A stretch of DNA of 64,000 nucleotides, taken from positions 124,001-188,000 of the forward strand of contig JBBCJU010000010.1 in assembly GCA_037190145.1 (NCBI GenBank), written 5' to 3'. The notes beneath the pieces were generated by a model, which worked only from the letters and a program-made list of their open reading frames with translations, did not search any database and was not told where the DNA came from. Both the position numbers and the translations under genes were made by a program. The stretch comes from 55-13 sp037190145. GTDB taxonomy: Bacteria; Armatimonadota; Fimbriimonadia; Fimbriimonadales; Fimbriimonadaceae. This document shows, in pieces, positions 24,570-33,508 of this stretch. Every line of letters starts with the position of its first letter. The stretch's first letter is position 1.

Positions 24570-27221
24570 ATGCCCGATACTCCCTTTCTCCTCCTTGATC
24601 CGGCGGCCTATGGTTTGCCTGAGGTGCTTTGTTCGGACATACGGCTGTTTAACGACACACTAGGGCAAGTCTTACTTGAACAGGAGGGTGAATGGATTCT
24701 CACATCCTGTCAGGGTTTGATGGCTGGTCAACCCATTCGGGGCGAAGATCCTCAGAGAATTGAGAAGGCGGCTCGGGCTTATACCGTTTTCTTCCAAATC
24801 CTAAATGTTCTGGAGCAGAAAGCAATTGTCTCCGCCAACCGAGCAGCGGGAGTACGTAAGGAATCAATTGCCGAAGCCGTTAAGCAGGTTAAGGATGTCG
24901 ACCTAGATCGGTTGGAGATCATCCCCACATTTACGGCACACCCAACCGAAGCGAAGCGGAGAGCCGTTCAAGAGAAGATTTACCGAATCGCGGAGGTTCT
25001 GGATAGCGGTCCAGAAGGGCAAGGTGGGTTAGCCGCTCCGCTGGACCTAGAAGCGGCACGGGCTCGAGAAATCCATCAGGTTCTAACGGAACTCTGGCAG
25101 ACCGATGAGATGCGGGCGAAGACTCTGAGTGTGGAGGAGGAAGTACGGAACGTACTTTTCTTCTTTGAACGCACTGTTTTGAAGGTCGTGCCCTGGCTGC
25201 TGGAAGATGTGGAACGAGCTTCCGGAAAGCCGCTGGGAAAGCCGGTATTGCACTATCGGTCTTGGGTTGGAGGAGATAGGGATGGTAATCCCAATGTAAC
25301 CCCCGAGGTGACTTGGTGGACACTATTGGAGCACCGAAAGGTTGCTCTTGAAACTCTGCACGAACGAGCCTATGAACTCCGCCGCGAACTCACCATGTCT
25401 ACCAAACGGATTGGTGTTTCGGAAGAGTTTGAGCAAGTTCTGGCGAACCTAGAGGCAAGGTATCCGCTGAACGAATACCACAGTTCGCGCTACACCCAAG
25501 AGCCTTATGTTCGGGCCTGCCTGTGCTTGGAGCACGCCTTGGAAACGGAGCTGAATGCCTCTTCGCCCAGCGCTATCCGATATGGAGAAGTGGTCGAAGC
25601 TCTGGCGGCGATGGAGCAGAGCCTTCTCGAAAACCAAGGCAAGAGTGCGGTTACTAGCGGTAATTTTTCTCGCTTCAAATGGCAGCTTCGAACCTTTGGC
25701 TTCCACCTCGCTCCGTTGGATATCCGACAGCATAGTCGAGAGCATGAGCGAGCGCTGGAAGAGATTCTCGCCGCTGCCCAAGTTCAAATCGACCCTCCTT
25801 ATTCCAAGCTTGATGAGGCCGCTAAGGTTGAGTTGCTGACTCGAGAGCTAGAAAATCCACGCCCCTTGATTCCCGTTGGGTTCTATGGAACTCCAGAAAC
25901 CGAACGTGTCACTGGAATTTTTCGAGTGATACATCGGTGTATCACCGAGCTGGGCAAAGAGGCGATTGGAACCTACATCGTCTCAATGACTCACGGTCTG
26001 AGCGATTTGTTGGAGGTTCTGGTTCTTGCCCGACAATTCCAAATTGGCCCGGACTTCCCGATGGGTGGAATCCAGATTGCTCCTTTGTTCGAGACGATCG
26101 ACGACTTGGCGCATGGATGTGATGTCTTTGCTCAGCTTCTGGCGAATCCGTCATATCGAAAAACGTTGCCTTCACCCCACGGAACTCCGGTTGCTGAGAT
26201 CATGCTGGGATATTCGGATAGCAGTAAGGACGGCGGTTACTTCGCGGCGAACTGGGCTTTGCAAAGCGCGATCCGAAGTTTGGATGCGACGGCCGACGAG
26301 CATGGAGTAGAGATTCAGTTCTTCCACGGGCGAGGGGGAACCGTGGGACGAGGGGGTGGACGGGCAAACCGCGCCATTCTGGCTCAACCCAAGGATTCAT
26401 TCTCCGGCCCCATTCGCTTTACGGAGCAGGGAGAGGTCATCTCGTTCCGATATGGCTTCCCAGCCATTGCTCACCGCCATTTGGAGCAAATTGTCAGTGC
26501 TTGTGTCTTAGCGTTGGATGGAGAAGGGGAACCTGAAAACCCAGAGCTAGAGAAGCTATTCGAAAGGCTGGCCGAGACTTCTCGCCAAGAGTATCGAAAG
26601 CTTGTGTATGATCGCCCCGAGTTCTGGGAGTTCTACTCAACATGCACACCGATTGATTTCATTCAATACCTAACCATCGCCTCTCGACCGGTATTCAGAC
26701 CGGGTGGTACCGAAGGTGTAGAAGGTTTGCGCGCCATTCCCTGGAACTTCGCATGGGTGCAGTCCAGAATTGGCCTTCCGGGCTGGTACGGACTGGGCAC
26801 TGCGCTAGAGAACGAAGATATTGAGAAGCTGAAGTTGGCTTATCAAGAATCTAGATTCTTCAAAACCGTTCTCGACAACGCGCAACTTGAGTTGAAACGA
26901 GCCCACATGGAGACAGCCGTTATGTATGCCGGTCTCAGTGAGAACGGGATGCGGGTTTTTGACCTTATCAAAGCCGAGTTAGACAAGACTCTATCCAATC
27001 TATTGGAGATCTCAGGTTCTACTGAGCTTCTCCAAGGTGCAAAAACCGTTCGTCAGACGGTCGACTTTAGAAATCCAATCATCATGCCGCTGAATCGGTT
27101 GCAAGTAGAGCTTATGAAGAAGTGGTCCACCCTAAGCGAAGAAGATCAAGGTGGAACCTGGCGTGATGCGATGCTACAAACCATCGCAGGCATCGCCGCA
27201 GGGATGCAGAGCACGGGATAA
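24570..27221 (+). CDS. ppc: Phosphoenolpyruvate carboxylase
   Basis: 883 residues, normal length. The catalytic-His motif FTAHPTEAKRR is at about residue 121-131, then SWVGGDRDGNPNVT, HLAPLDIRQHS, MLGYSDSSKDGGYFAANWAL, FFHGRGGTVGRGGG and QGEVISFRYG, the ordered PEPC signatures. It fixes bicarbonate onto PEP to give oxaloacetate, refilling the TCA cycle. The gene follows the methyltransferase by 9 bp and is probably translated from the same mRNA. The C-terminus ends GMQSTG rather than the common NTG, a small but normal variation. Confidence 0.96.
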   Translation: MPDTPFLLLDPAAYGLPEVLCSDIRLFNDTLGQVLLEQEGEWILTSCQGLMAGQPIRGEDPQRIEKAARAYTVFFQILNVLEQKAIVSANRAAGVRKESIAEAVKQVKDVDLDRLEIIPTFTAHPTEAKRRAVQEKIYRIAEVLDSGPEGQGGLAAPLDLEAARAREIHQVLTELWQTDEMRAKTLSVEEEVRNVLFFFERTVLKVVPWLLEDVERASGKPLGKPVLHYRSWVGGDRDGNPNVTPEVTWWTLLEHRKVALETLHERAYELRRELTMSTKRIGVSEEFEQVLANLEARYPLNEYHSSRYTQEPYVRACLCLEHALETELNASSPSAIRYGEVVEALAAMEQSLLENQGKSAVTSGNFSRFKWQLRTFGFHLAPLDIRQHSREHERALEEILAAAQVQIDPPYSKLDEAAKVELLTRELENPRPLIPVGFYGTPETERVTGIFRVIHRCITELGKEAIGTYIVSMTHGLSDLLEVLVLARQFQIGPDFPMGGIQIAPLFETIDDLAHGCDVFAQLLANPSYRKTLPSPHGTPVAEIMLGYSDSSKDGGYFAANWALQSAIRSLDATADEHGVEIQFFHGRGGTVGRGGGRANRAILAQPKDSFSGPIRFTEQGEVISFRYGFPAIAHRHLEQIVSACVLALDGEGEPENPELEKLFERLAETSRQEYRKLVYDRPEFWEFYSTCTPIDFIQYLTIASRPVFRPGGTEGVEGLRAIPWNFAWVQSRIGLPGWYGLGTALENEDIEKLKLAYQESRFFKTVLDNAQLELKRAHMETAVMYAGLSENGMRVFDLIKAELDKTLSNLLEISGSTELLQGAKTVRQTVDFRNPIIMPLNRLQVELMKKWSTLSEEDQGGTWRDAMLQTIAGIAAGMQSTG

Positions 27222-27306
27222 AGTAGCTACCTTCATTTCTGGTGTGGGTTGTTTTAACGCATTAAGGAAACATCAGCAGGAATCTGCGACATCTTTCTAG
27301 TAAGGC

Positions 27307-27336
27307 TTGATGTTCAAGCCTTAAAAGCGATATCGT
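27307..27336 (+). promoter_or_regulatory. Promoter of a probable leaderless gene
   Basis: TTGATG (27307-27312) and TATCGT (27331-27336) are 18 bp apart, and the -10 ends 6 nt before the ATG at 27343. Transcription would begin at or next to the start codon, leaving no room for a ribosome binding site. Confidence 0.55.
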
Positions 27337-27342
27337 GTGCCC

Positions 27343-28383
27343 ATGCGCATCGCGATTTCGTTCCTGCTTCTGAGCCTACTAACCCTTTCTATTGGGATCC
27401 AGGACCAGAAGAAGTTCGGCATTGCAACCTACCAAGCTCCCAATGGTTGGAAAGAGGAAAAGGGCGATGGACTTATCAGCTACGCCAAGACCTCAGGTAG
27501 TGATTTTGGCCAAATTGCCCTCTACGAGCACACGAAGAGCAAGGGCAGTATTCAGGCTGATTTCGACGGGCAATGGGAAGAGATCGTCGCTAAGGGAAAA
27601 GAGATTTCGGAGCCGGACAAAACAAAACCGACAACCGTGAATGGCTGGACTGCGATGAGTGGTTCTGGAACTTGGAAGTTCAATGGGGCCAACGTGGCAA
27701 CGATTCTTACCGTTTACTCCAACCAGAAGGTCAGCGTATCGATATTGGTCAACTTCACCGCTCCTGAGTTGGCAAGAGATTACGTCACGATGCTTGAGTC
27801 GCTGAGTCTTGATGCAAGCAAAGCGACGACTTCAACCCCTACTGCCCCCAAGAACACCAAGGGCAATAATTTAGTGGGTCGGAATTGGGAGGGGGTCTCT
27901 CTGGAGAAATACGTTGCGGGTGGCCCAAACATGTTCCACACCGGTGGATTCTTTTCGGCACGATACAAGTTCAATGCCGATGGAACCTACCAGTTTTATG
28001 GGGTGCTTGCTTCCAACATTATCGATGGGAAGACCTTTCAATATGAAAGCGGGACTTACGCGATCGCGGGAAATCAATTGACGATCAGCCCCAAGCAAGG
28101 CACTACCGAAGAGTGGAGCAAAAAAGGCAAGACGTCAAACGGTAATAGCGAAATCCGCAACCGTGAGATCAATGAGACATGGGGCAAGAAGCTCAAAACT
28201 TTGCCACGGAAATTGGACAAAGTGACTTACACTTTTCGGGTGGAGTACCTGGTGGGCAATAAAGCTGACACCCTGATACTGGAGTTTCCAAAGAAGAATG
28301 CGCGCGAGGACACCGGCAATATGACTTATTACTTTGAAACCCCGACCAGTCGCTTAACCCCGCTTCCACCTGGAGTTAAGTAA
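27343..28383 (+). CDS. Secreted protein of unknown function
   Basis: 346 residues. Signal peptide MRIAISFLLLSLLTLSIG. The first half (FGIATYQAPNGWKEEKGDGLISYAKTSG...TILTVYSNQKVSVSILVNFTAPE) has the look of a PsbP/Mog1-like or lipid-binding alpha-beta domain. A threonine-rich linker at about 158-168 leads to a second half (FFSARYKFNADGTYQFYGVLASN...YAIAGNQLTISPKQG) like a lipocalin-type beta domain that measures up to DUF-level families. No catalytic residues stand out. It is monocistronic, with its own promoter and a terminator. Confidence 0.6.
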   Translation: MRIAISFLLLSLLTLSIGIQDQKKFGIATYQAPNGWKEEKGDGLISYAKTSGSDFGQIALYEHTKSKGSIQADFDGQWEEIVAKGKEISEPDKTKPTTVNGWTAMSGSGTWKFNGANVATILTVYSNQKVSVSILVNFTAPELARDYVTMLESLSLDASKATTSTPTAPKNTKGNNLVGRNWEGVSLEKYVAGGPNMFHTGGFFSARYKFNADGTYQFYGVLASNIIDGKTFQYESGTYAIAGNQLTISPKQGTTEEWSKKGKTSNGNSEIRNREINETWGKKLKTLPRKLDKVTYTFRVEYLVGNKADTLILEFPKKNAREDTGNMTYYFETPTSRLTPLPPGVK

Positions 28384-28394
28384 AGCTGAGGAGA

Positions 28395-28450
28395 CCAGGA
28401 GCAGTGAAGATGGGGAGAAGTTGTCTTTCTCCTCTACTCCTGGCCTTTCT
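28395..28450 (+). terminator. Terminator after the unknown secreted gene
   Basis: CCAGGAG (28395-28401) pairs with CTCCTGG (28437-28443) and inside it GGAGAA (28414-28419) pairs with TTCTCC (28427-28432). CCTTTCTTTCTCC follows. The unpaired middle makes it weaker than others in the window. Confidence 0.55.
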
Positions 28451-28472
28451 TTCTCCTCTCCTTACCCTCTTT

Positions 28473-29474
28473 CTAGTCTCCTTTTTCCTCTGCTCTCTTC
28501 ATCGTCTCTACATAGATAACGACAGTCTTGTCGACCAGTCCCTTGGCGTACTCGCTGTCAACACCCTTCTTTTCTAGTTCCTCAGCCGAAGCCAGAATCT
28601 TGGAAAAAGTCTCGTCTCCGCGTTGGTTCATCAAGTAAGCAAGGTCTCGCAGTCGCATTGCGTGCTCGGCCAGAATTTCCTCGGTGAGCACAGCCTTCCT
28701 CGCTTCGACTCCAGCTTCTTTGACGGCAAGAGATTTCTTGTCTTCATCAGCGTCCTTATTGGCTTCTTGGGCCATGTACATGGCTTCCATGATTGGGGTC
28801 GCGGCGCCTAGTTCGATTCGCCAGCTGAGGGTTGACTCCATTAGCAGAACATCTTCTGCTCGCTCAGAAGCTTTGGTTTTGCCTGCCTTAAGCTCCTTAG
28901 AAGGGTGAGTCAGTTCAGTGGCCTTGTCAATAATGGATCGCCAGAAGGCGATGGCAGGAGGGACAGTGCCCGGCTTATTCTTAGCAAGTGCCCGCTTAAT
29001 CCTCCAGAGAGCAAACTTGGGTTCCAGGGAACCTGACAGGTAGGGAGGGGAGCTTGCCAATTTCAATAAGTTAATGCGTTCTTGTGCCGCTTCTAGAGAC
29101 ATGGTTTCGTCCGATGCACGGCGAATTCCATGAACTTCGTGGACATAGGCCGTCATCCACCGGAACTTGCCGCCGCTCTCCACCCCATAGGTAATGGGAG
29201 TGTCTCCAATGGCATCAGCCGACATCATGAAGGCAACCTCAAGGGGCGCTTTCGTTTCGGCGGCGGCTTCCTCCGGCTTTTCCATCGGGCGAAGGCCCAC
29301 TTTCTCCAGTTGCCAAAGGAGACGCTTGATCGCCTTTCGGTCGGCTTTATCGGTTAACTCATCCGCAACTAGGGCAAGAGTGTCGCAGAGCTCTTGCTCC
29401 GGTTCCCATTTGATTAGTCTTTCGAACTCGTCCCACCGGCGATTATCAATCGCATCTTGCCATTCCCTTCTCAT
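28473..29474 (-). CDS. Unknown cytoplasmic helical protein
   Basis: 333 residues from the ATG at 29474 (MRREWQDAIDNRRWDEFERL); TAATCT ends 5 nt before it, supporting this start over an upstream one. The sequence is rich in charged helices (LEAAQERINLLKLA, VEARKAVLTEEILAEHAMRLRDLAYLMNQRGDETF) and has no signal peptide, transmembrane segment or recognised motif. A middle part (LEVAFMMSADAIGDTPITYGVESGGKFRWMTAYV) looks beta-stranded. No functional call is possible. It is divergent from the pst genes. Confidence 0.55.
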   Translation of the reverse strand: MRREWQDAIDNRRWDEFERLIKWEPEQELCDTLALVADELTDKADRKAIKRLLWQLEKVGLRPMEKPEEAAAETKAPLEVAFMMSADAIGDTPITYGVESGGKFRWMTAYVHEVHGIRRASDETMSLEAAQERINLLKLASSPPYLSGSLEPKFALWRIKRALAKNKPGTVPPAIAFWRSIIDKATELTHPSKELKAGKTKASERAEDVLLMESTLSWRIELGAATPIMEAMYMAQEANKDADEDKKSLAVKEAGVEARKAVLTEEILAEHAMRLRDLAYLMNQRGDETFSKILASAEELEKKGVDSEYAKGLVDKTVVIYVETMKRAEEKGD

Positions 29475-29701
29475 CCCGCAGATTATGACGGTTTCAGAGC
29501 AAGCGTGTGGGATGAGGTAGGAGGTGTTGAGAGAAATTGGGAAATCCACGTAAGGATGCTCGGAAAGCGGGAGTGTCTGCCCAACTAAACCAAACTGCCT
29601 GCTAAGTCTGGAGAACGTAAAACACTTAACGTCTTGAAACCGATCTATCCTCTGTTAACATTTCAATTCGAATCTAAAAACGGTCCCAGAGAAATCATTT
29701 C

Positions 29702-29718
29702 TTAACAATTCCTTAATA
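29702..29718 (+). promoter_or_regulatory. Possible Pho box upstream of pstS
   Basis: TTAACA (29702-29707) and TTAATA (29713-29718) are spaced 11 bp apart, the layout of PhoP-type direct repeats (TTAACA-like) upstream of phosphate genes. A further TTAACA lies at 29655-29660. The match is suggestive only; no PhoP/PhoB gene is in the window. The rest of the 29475-29772 gap shows no other feature. Confidence 0.35.
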
Positions 29719-29772
29719 TGCAATTGGTAGTTTCGCTTTGTCCGAACGCTCAACGGAGGACATGCGAAACAC

Positions 29773-30786
29773 ATGAAAATCACAAAGAATTGGGCCCTCA
29801 TCGCTTTGGTGGCGGCAATCTCTATCGGCTGCGGCGACAAGGGTGCGGCAACTGAGACTACAGGAACGGCGGGCGGAACTTCCGCAGCGCTATCCGGTTC
29901 AGTCGACATCGACGGTAGTTCCACGGTATTCCCAATCGTCAGCATGATGACCGAGGATTTCCAAAAGGCAAACTCGGGTGTGAAGGCGACGGCGAACAAG
30001 TCTGGAACCGGCAGCGGCTTTAAGAAATTCGCCGAGGGCAACTTGGACATCTGCGTGGCTTCCCGAACGATTGATGAAAAGGAAGAGGCAGCGCTAAAAG
30101 AAAAGGGGATTGAGTACATCGAAGTCCCAATCGCGTTTGATGGTGTATCGATTGTTGTGAATCCCGCCAACACTGCGGTATCTGACTTGACCGTTGATGA
30201 ACTCAAGAAGGCTTGGGCACCAAACAGCACGGTGACCAAGTGGAGCGACATTCGCGCCGGGCTTCCAGATGATAAGATCACGTTCTACGGCCCAACCGAT
30301 AACCACGGAACTTACGAGTACTTCACCGAGAAGATCGTGGGTGAGAAAAACCAGATTCGAAGAGAGTATCAGCCCAACCAGGAGTACAGCACCATTGTGT
30401 CTTCCGTTGAAGCTGATAAGAACGGATTTGGCTACATGGGTTACAGCTACTTCATTGAGAGCAAGGACAAGCTGAAAGCGGTTAAGGTGGATGGAGTGGA
30501 AGCAACTCCAGAGACGATCGAAAATGGCAGCTACAAGCCTCTTTCCCGCGTACTGTTCATGTACGTTAGCAAGAAGGCTTATGACTCTAAGCCAGAGTTG
30601 AAGGCATTTGTGAACTTCGCTCTTAGCGATGGTTTGGGTGCTGTTGAGGAGAGCGGCTATGTGAAGCTCCCAGCCGATGCTTACAAGCTCGTTTTGGATC
30701 GCGTTACTGCTGGCAAAACCGGTTCTTTGTTCTCAACTGCAGAATCCGGTAAGCCAATCCTAGACATCCTGAACGCGGCTAAGTAA
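29773..30786 (+). CDS. pstS: Phosphate ABC transporter substrate-binding lipoprotein
   Basis: 337 residues. A lipobox ISIGCG places the lipidated Cys at residue 20. VDIDGSSTVFPIVSMMTEDFQ and NKSGTGSGFKKFAEGNLDICVASRTI match the PstS phosphate-binding signature (Ser/Gly/Asp contacts in DGSSTV and the SGTGSGF loop). It binds phosphate outside the cytoplasmic membrane and hands it to PstCA. The ribosome binding site AGGA is about 12 nt upstream. It is followed after 2 bp by pstC. Confidence 0.95.
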   Translation: MKITKNWALIALVAAISIGCGDKGAATETTGTAGGTSAALSGSVDIDGSSTVFPIVSMMTEDFQKANSGVKATANKSGTGSGFKKFAEGNLDICVASRTIDEKEEAALKEKGIEYIEVPIAFDGVSIVVNPANTAVSDLTVDELKKAWAPNSTVTKWSDIRAGLPDDKITFYGPTDNHGTYEYFTEKIVGEKNQIRREYQPNQEYSTIVSSVEADKNGFGYMGYSYFIESKDKLKAVKVDGVEATPETIENGSYKPLSRVLFMYVSKKAYDSKPELKAFVNFALSDGLGAVEESGYVKLPADAYKLVLDRVTAGKTGSLFSTAESGKPILDILNAAK

Positions 30787-30788
30787 AA

Positions 30789-31727
30789 ATGGCTAGCGTG
30801 CCAACATCGGTGAGTGCCTTTTCTGCTGGAGTGAAACGCGGCCTAACGGCTCGTGGAGTTTCAGAGACAGTCGTGAAGTGGATCAGCTTCTCATGTGCAC
30901 TCCTATGTGTGGTCACGACCTTCGGCATCATTGCCGTGTTGCTTAGTCAGGCGATACCTTTTTTCCAAAAGGTATCGCCGATTGAGTTTTTTACTGGGCG
31001 AGAGTGGGCGCCCACCCGTAATCCCGCGTCCTTTGGCATCTTGCCATTGATCGCCGGAACGTTGATGATTACCGTGGGTGCGGGAATCATCGCGATTCCG
31101 ATCGGTCTGTTGAGTGCTATTTTCCTTACTGAATACGCTCATCCAAAGCTTCGAGCGGTGTTAAAGCCTGCCCTAGAAATCCTTGCGGGCATTCCCACCG
31201 TTGTTTACGGCTACTTCGGGTTGTTCTTTATTAGCCCGATTATTCAGAAAATTTTCCCAGAAGCCCAAAAAGCCAATGCTTTATCCGGCATGGTGGTTGT
31301 AGGGATCATGATCCTTCCTCTGGTTTCGTCCTTGTGTGAGGATGCACTGGCGGCAGTTCCACGGGCTCTGAGAGAGGGAGCTTATGGGCTTGGCGCTACA
31401 AAGCGTGAGGTTGTGCAGAAGATCGTGGTGCCGGCTGCGCTTTCAGGTGTAATGGCGTCCTTTATCCTCGCCCTTTCTCGCGCGTTGGGTGAGACGATGG
31501 CCGTCGCCTTGGCGGCGGGTTCAAATCCAGTCTTAACGGCGGATCCTACTAAGGCGATTCAGACCATGACGGCCTACATCGTTAGCACTTCTAAGGGAGA
31601 CGCAGCGGCCGGTTCCATCAAGTATCAATCTCTCTTTGCAGTTGGTGTAACACTCTTTGTCTTTACCCTTGCGATGAACCTGCTGGCCCAGAGATTGGTG
31701 AAGAAGTTTAGGCAGGTGTATGCCTAA
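30789..31727 (+). CDS. pstC: Phosphate ABC transporter permease PstC
   Basis: 312 residues with about six transmembrane segments. EWAPTRNPASFGILPLIAGTLMITVGAGIIAIPIGLLSAIFLTEYA is the typical PstC opening, and EDALAAVPRALREGAYGLGATKREVV is the cytoplasmic EAA loop that contacts the ATPase. It is part of the phosphate import channel. The start is 2 bp after pstS and the end overlaps pstA (TAATG). Confidence 0.94.
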   Translation: MASVPTSVSAFSAGVKRGLTARGVSETVVKWISFSCALLCVVTTFGIIAVLLSQAIPFFQKVSPIEFFTGREWAPTRNPASFGILPLIAGTLMITVGAGIIAIPIGLLSAIFLTEYAHPKLRAVLKPALEILAGIPTVVYGYFGLFFISPIIQKIFPEAQKANALSGMVVVGIMILPLVSSLCEDALAAVPRALREGAYGLGATKREVVQKIVVPAALSGVMASFILALSRALGETMAVALAAGSNPVLTADPTKAIQTMTAYIVSTSKGDAAAGSIKYQSLFAVGVTLFVFTLAMNLLAQRLVKKFRQVYA

Positions 31728-32599
31728 TGTTTGAGACGCCATCGGCCCATATGAGAAAGCGGCGACGTGCCGACGCCATTTTTAAGATTCTCTGCTTTGG
31801 AGCCGCAGGTATTGGCGTTCTCCTGCTGATCACATTTTTGGTCAAGATTTGGACGGACGGAGTGGGTCGATTGAGCCTGGACTTTATCCGGGATCCTCTA
31901 TCTACGCGACCTGGCCGGACTGGCATCTGGCCCGCCATTGTGGGCAGCTTCTATGTGATGATGCTGACCGCTTGTACTGCCGTGCCGATCGGTATTGCGG
32001 CAGCAGTTTATCTGGAAGAGTTCAATTCGAAGCGCAATCGGCTGGTGGACTTCATCCAACTGAATATTGCAAACCTGGCGGGTGTTCCGTCTATCGTCTA
32101 TGGTCTGCTAGGCTTGGCCGTATTCGTGAGATGGTTCGCGTTAGGCCAAAGCATCATCGCGGGTGCCCTCACCATGAGCTTGCTAATTCTGCCCATGGTC
32201 ATCATCGTTACCCAAGAAGCACTGAAAGCGGTGCCGAAAAGCTATCGAGAAGGCTCTCTGGCGCTTGGTTCTACCAAATGGCAGTCAATACGTCACCAAG
32301 TGTTGCCAAACGCGGCTCCGGGCATTTTAACAGGCATTATCTTGGCTTTGTCGCGAGCCATCGGTGAGACAGCGCCGCTGATCGTGGTGGGAGCAGCGAG
32401 CTTGGTCACCCAATTGCCATCGGGTTTAAGCGATCGCTATACCGTTTTGCCAATCCAGATTTTTGACTGGGCCAATGAGTCTCGAAAAGGCTTCAATGAG
32501 GCGGCTGCTACGGCCATCATCGTTCTGATTGTGGTGCTGCTTGCGCTGAACTCACTCGCGATCTTCCTGCGAGCCCGAGCCCAAAAGCGCGCTATCTAA
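31727..32599 (+). CDS. pstA: Phosphate ABC transporter permease PstA
   Basis: 290 residues with about six transmembrane segments. PGRTGIWPAIVGSFYVMMLTACTAVPIGIAAAVYLEEF and QEALKAVPKSYREGSLALGSTKWQSI (EAA loop) identify PstA. Its ATG overlaps the pstC stop by one base, so translation is coupled. pstB and phoU, which usually follow, are absent: the next gene is convergent. The ATPase must be encoded elsewhere. Confidence 0.94.
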   Translation: MFETPSAHMRKRRRADAIFKILCFGAAGIGVLLLITFLVKIWTDGVGRLSLDFIRDPLSTRPGRTGIWPAIVGSFYVMMLTACTAVPIGIAAAVYLEEFNSKRNRLVDFIQLNIANLAGVPSIVYGLLGLAVFVRWFALGQSIIAGALTMSLLILPMVIIVTQEALKAVPKSYREGSLALGSTKWQSIRHQVLPNAAPGILTGIILALSRAIGETAPLIVVGAASLVTQLPSGLSDRYTVLPIQIFDWANESRKGFNEAAATAIIVLIVVLLALNSLAIFLRARAQKRAI

Positions 32600-32632
32600 G
32601 GCATTCCTTACCTAAGGTGGAACCCATCCTAA

Positions 32633-32668
32633 TATTCATCTGCGCCCTATGATATGCGCAGATGAATA
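32633..32668. terminator. Bidirectional hairpin between pstA and the DUF1080 gene
   Basis: TATTCATCTGCGC pairs with GCGCAGATGAATA (13 bp) around a ten-base loop between two convergent genes. A T run is absent on both sides, so the terminator call is moderate. Confidence 0.6.
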
Positions 32669-32676
32669 AAGTTGCT

Positions 32677-33465
32677 CTATTTGTCGAGAAGCTTAATCTC
32701 GATGTTTCGGAACTCGACGGGGTGACTCTCAGATTGAAGAGAAATAGAACCGCCGGAGATGGCTAGTTTTCCATCCTTGATGAGGGGCTTTGCGTTTCCG
32801 TCGTTGGGGTCGTACTGCACTTCACTGTAGTTCAGCACTTCATTTCCGTTGATGCGGTGAATGATTTTGCCGTTCCCGTGAACTTCAATTTCTAGTTTCA
32901 CCCATTGATCGCCCCGATAGGTTTGAGAATTTGAATTGGTGCAGTGCTGAGTGATGAGCTTGCCGTTCATCACCACATTTGTTCCTGGCGTACACAGGTT
33001 GCCCGTGGTTCGCTCACCTGTCTCGGCACCACCCAAGAGCTGAACTTCTGCGGAGACCGGGAAGTCTTGATCTTTAGTCATGGTATCCGGGGTTTGCCCG
33101 TGGATCATGACTCCACTGTTTCGCCAAGCCCAACCTGGACCTTCTTTCGCCTGCTCTCCCGTAAAGCGGTACTCCATGCGGAAGATATAGTTGGAACGAG
33201 GAGTTTCGTGGAAAAGATGGCCGAAGCGCTCGCCAAACTTGTCGTAACCTTCGTATCCAACTTGGATGACTCCGTCCTTAACTCGGAAGGTGTTGCCAAA
33301 GTTCTCGCCAAGTGGATAGCCACGAATCTTGGGAGTCCATCCCTTTAGGTCTTTGCCGTTGAACAGCTTGATCCAACCTTGATCCGATTGGTAGTGGCTG
33401 AACCCTGCCGCAGCAAATCCGGCGGCGAACAGAGCAGGGCCAAGAACGAGGGGCAGTCGGCGCAT
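32677..33465 (-). CDS. Secreted DUF1080 (3-keto-disaccharide hydrolase-like) protein
   Basis: 262 residues with a signal peptide (about 1-21). WIKLFNGKDLKGWTPK is the family signature, and the body (NYIFRMEYRFTGEQ, NSGVMIHGQ, EVQLLGG, WVKLEIEVHGNGKIIHRINGNEVLNY, ISLQSESHPVEFRNIEIKLL) follows the concanavalin-like beta-sandwich of DUF1080. Members hydrolyse 3-keto-glycosides or bind glycans. TATCAT ends 6 nt before the ATG, so it is probably leaderless with its own promoter. It is the last gene of a minus-strand run that includes an alpha-mannosidase. Confidence 0.85.
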   Translation of the reverse strand: MRRLPLVLGPALFAAGFAAAGFSHYQSDQGWIKLFNGKDLKGWTPKIRGYPLGENFGNTFRVKDGVIQVGYEGYDKFGERFGHLFHETPRSNYIFRMEYRFTGEQAKEGPGWAWRNSGVMIHGQTPDTMTKDQDFPVSAEVQLLGGAETGERTTGNLCTPGTNVVMNGKLITQHCTNSNSQTYRGDQWVKLEIEVHGNGKIIHRINGNEVLNYSEVQYDPNDGNAKPLIKDGKLAISGGSISLQSESHPVEFRNIEIKLLDK

Positions 33466-33508
33466 AGAGTCATGATACTGGGTTCATGGCCTAAACCCAC
33501 GTGAAATG

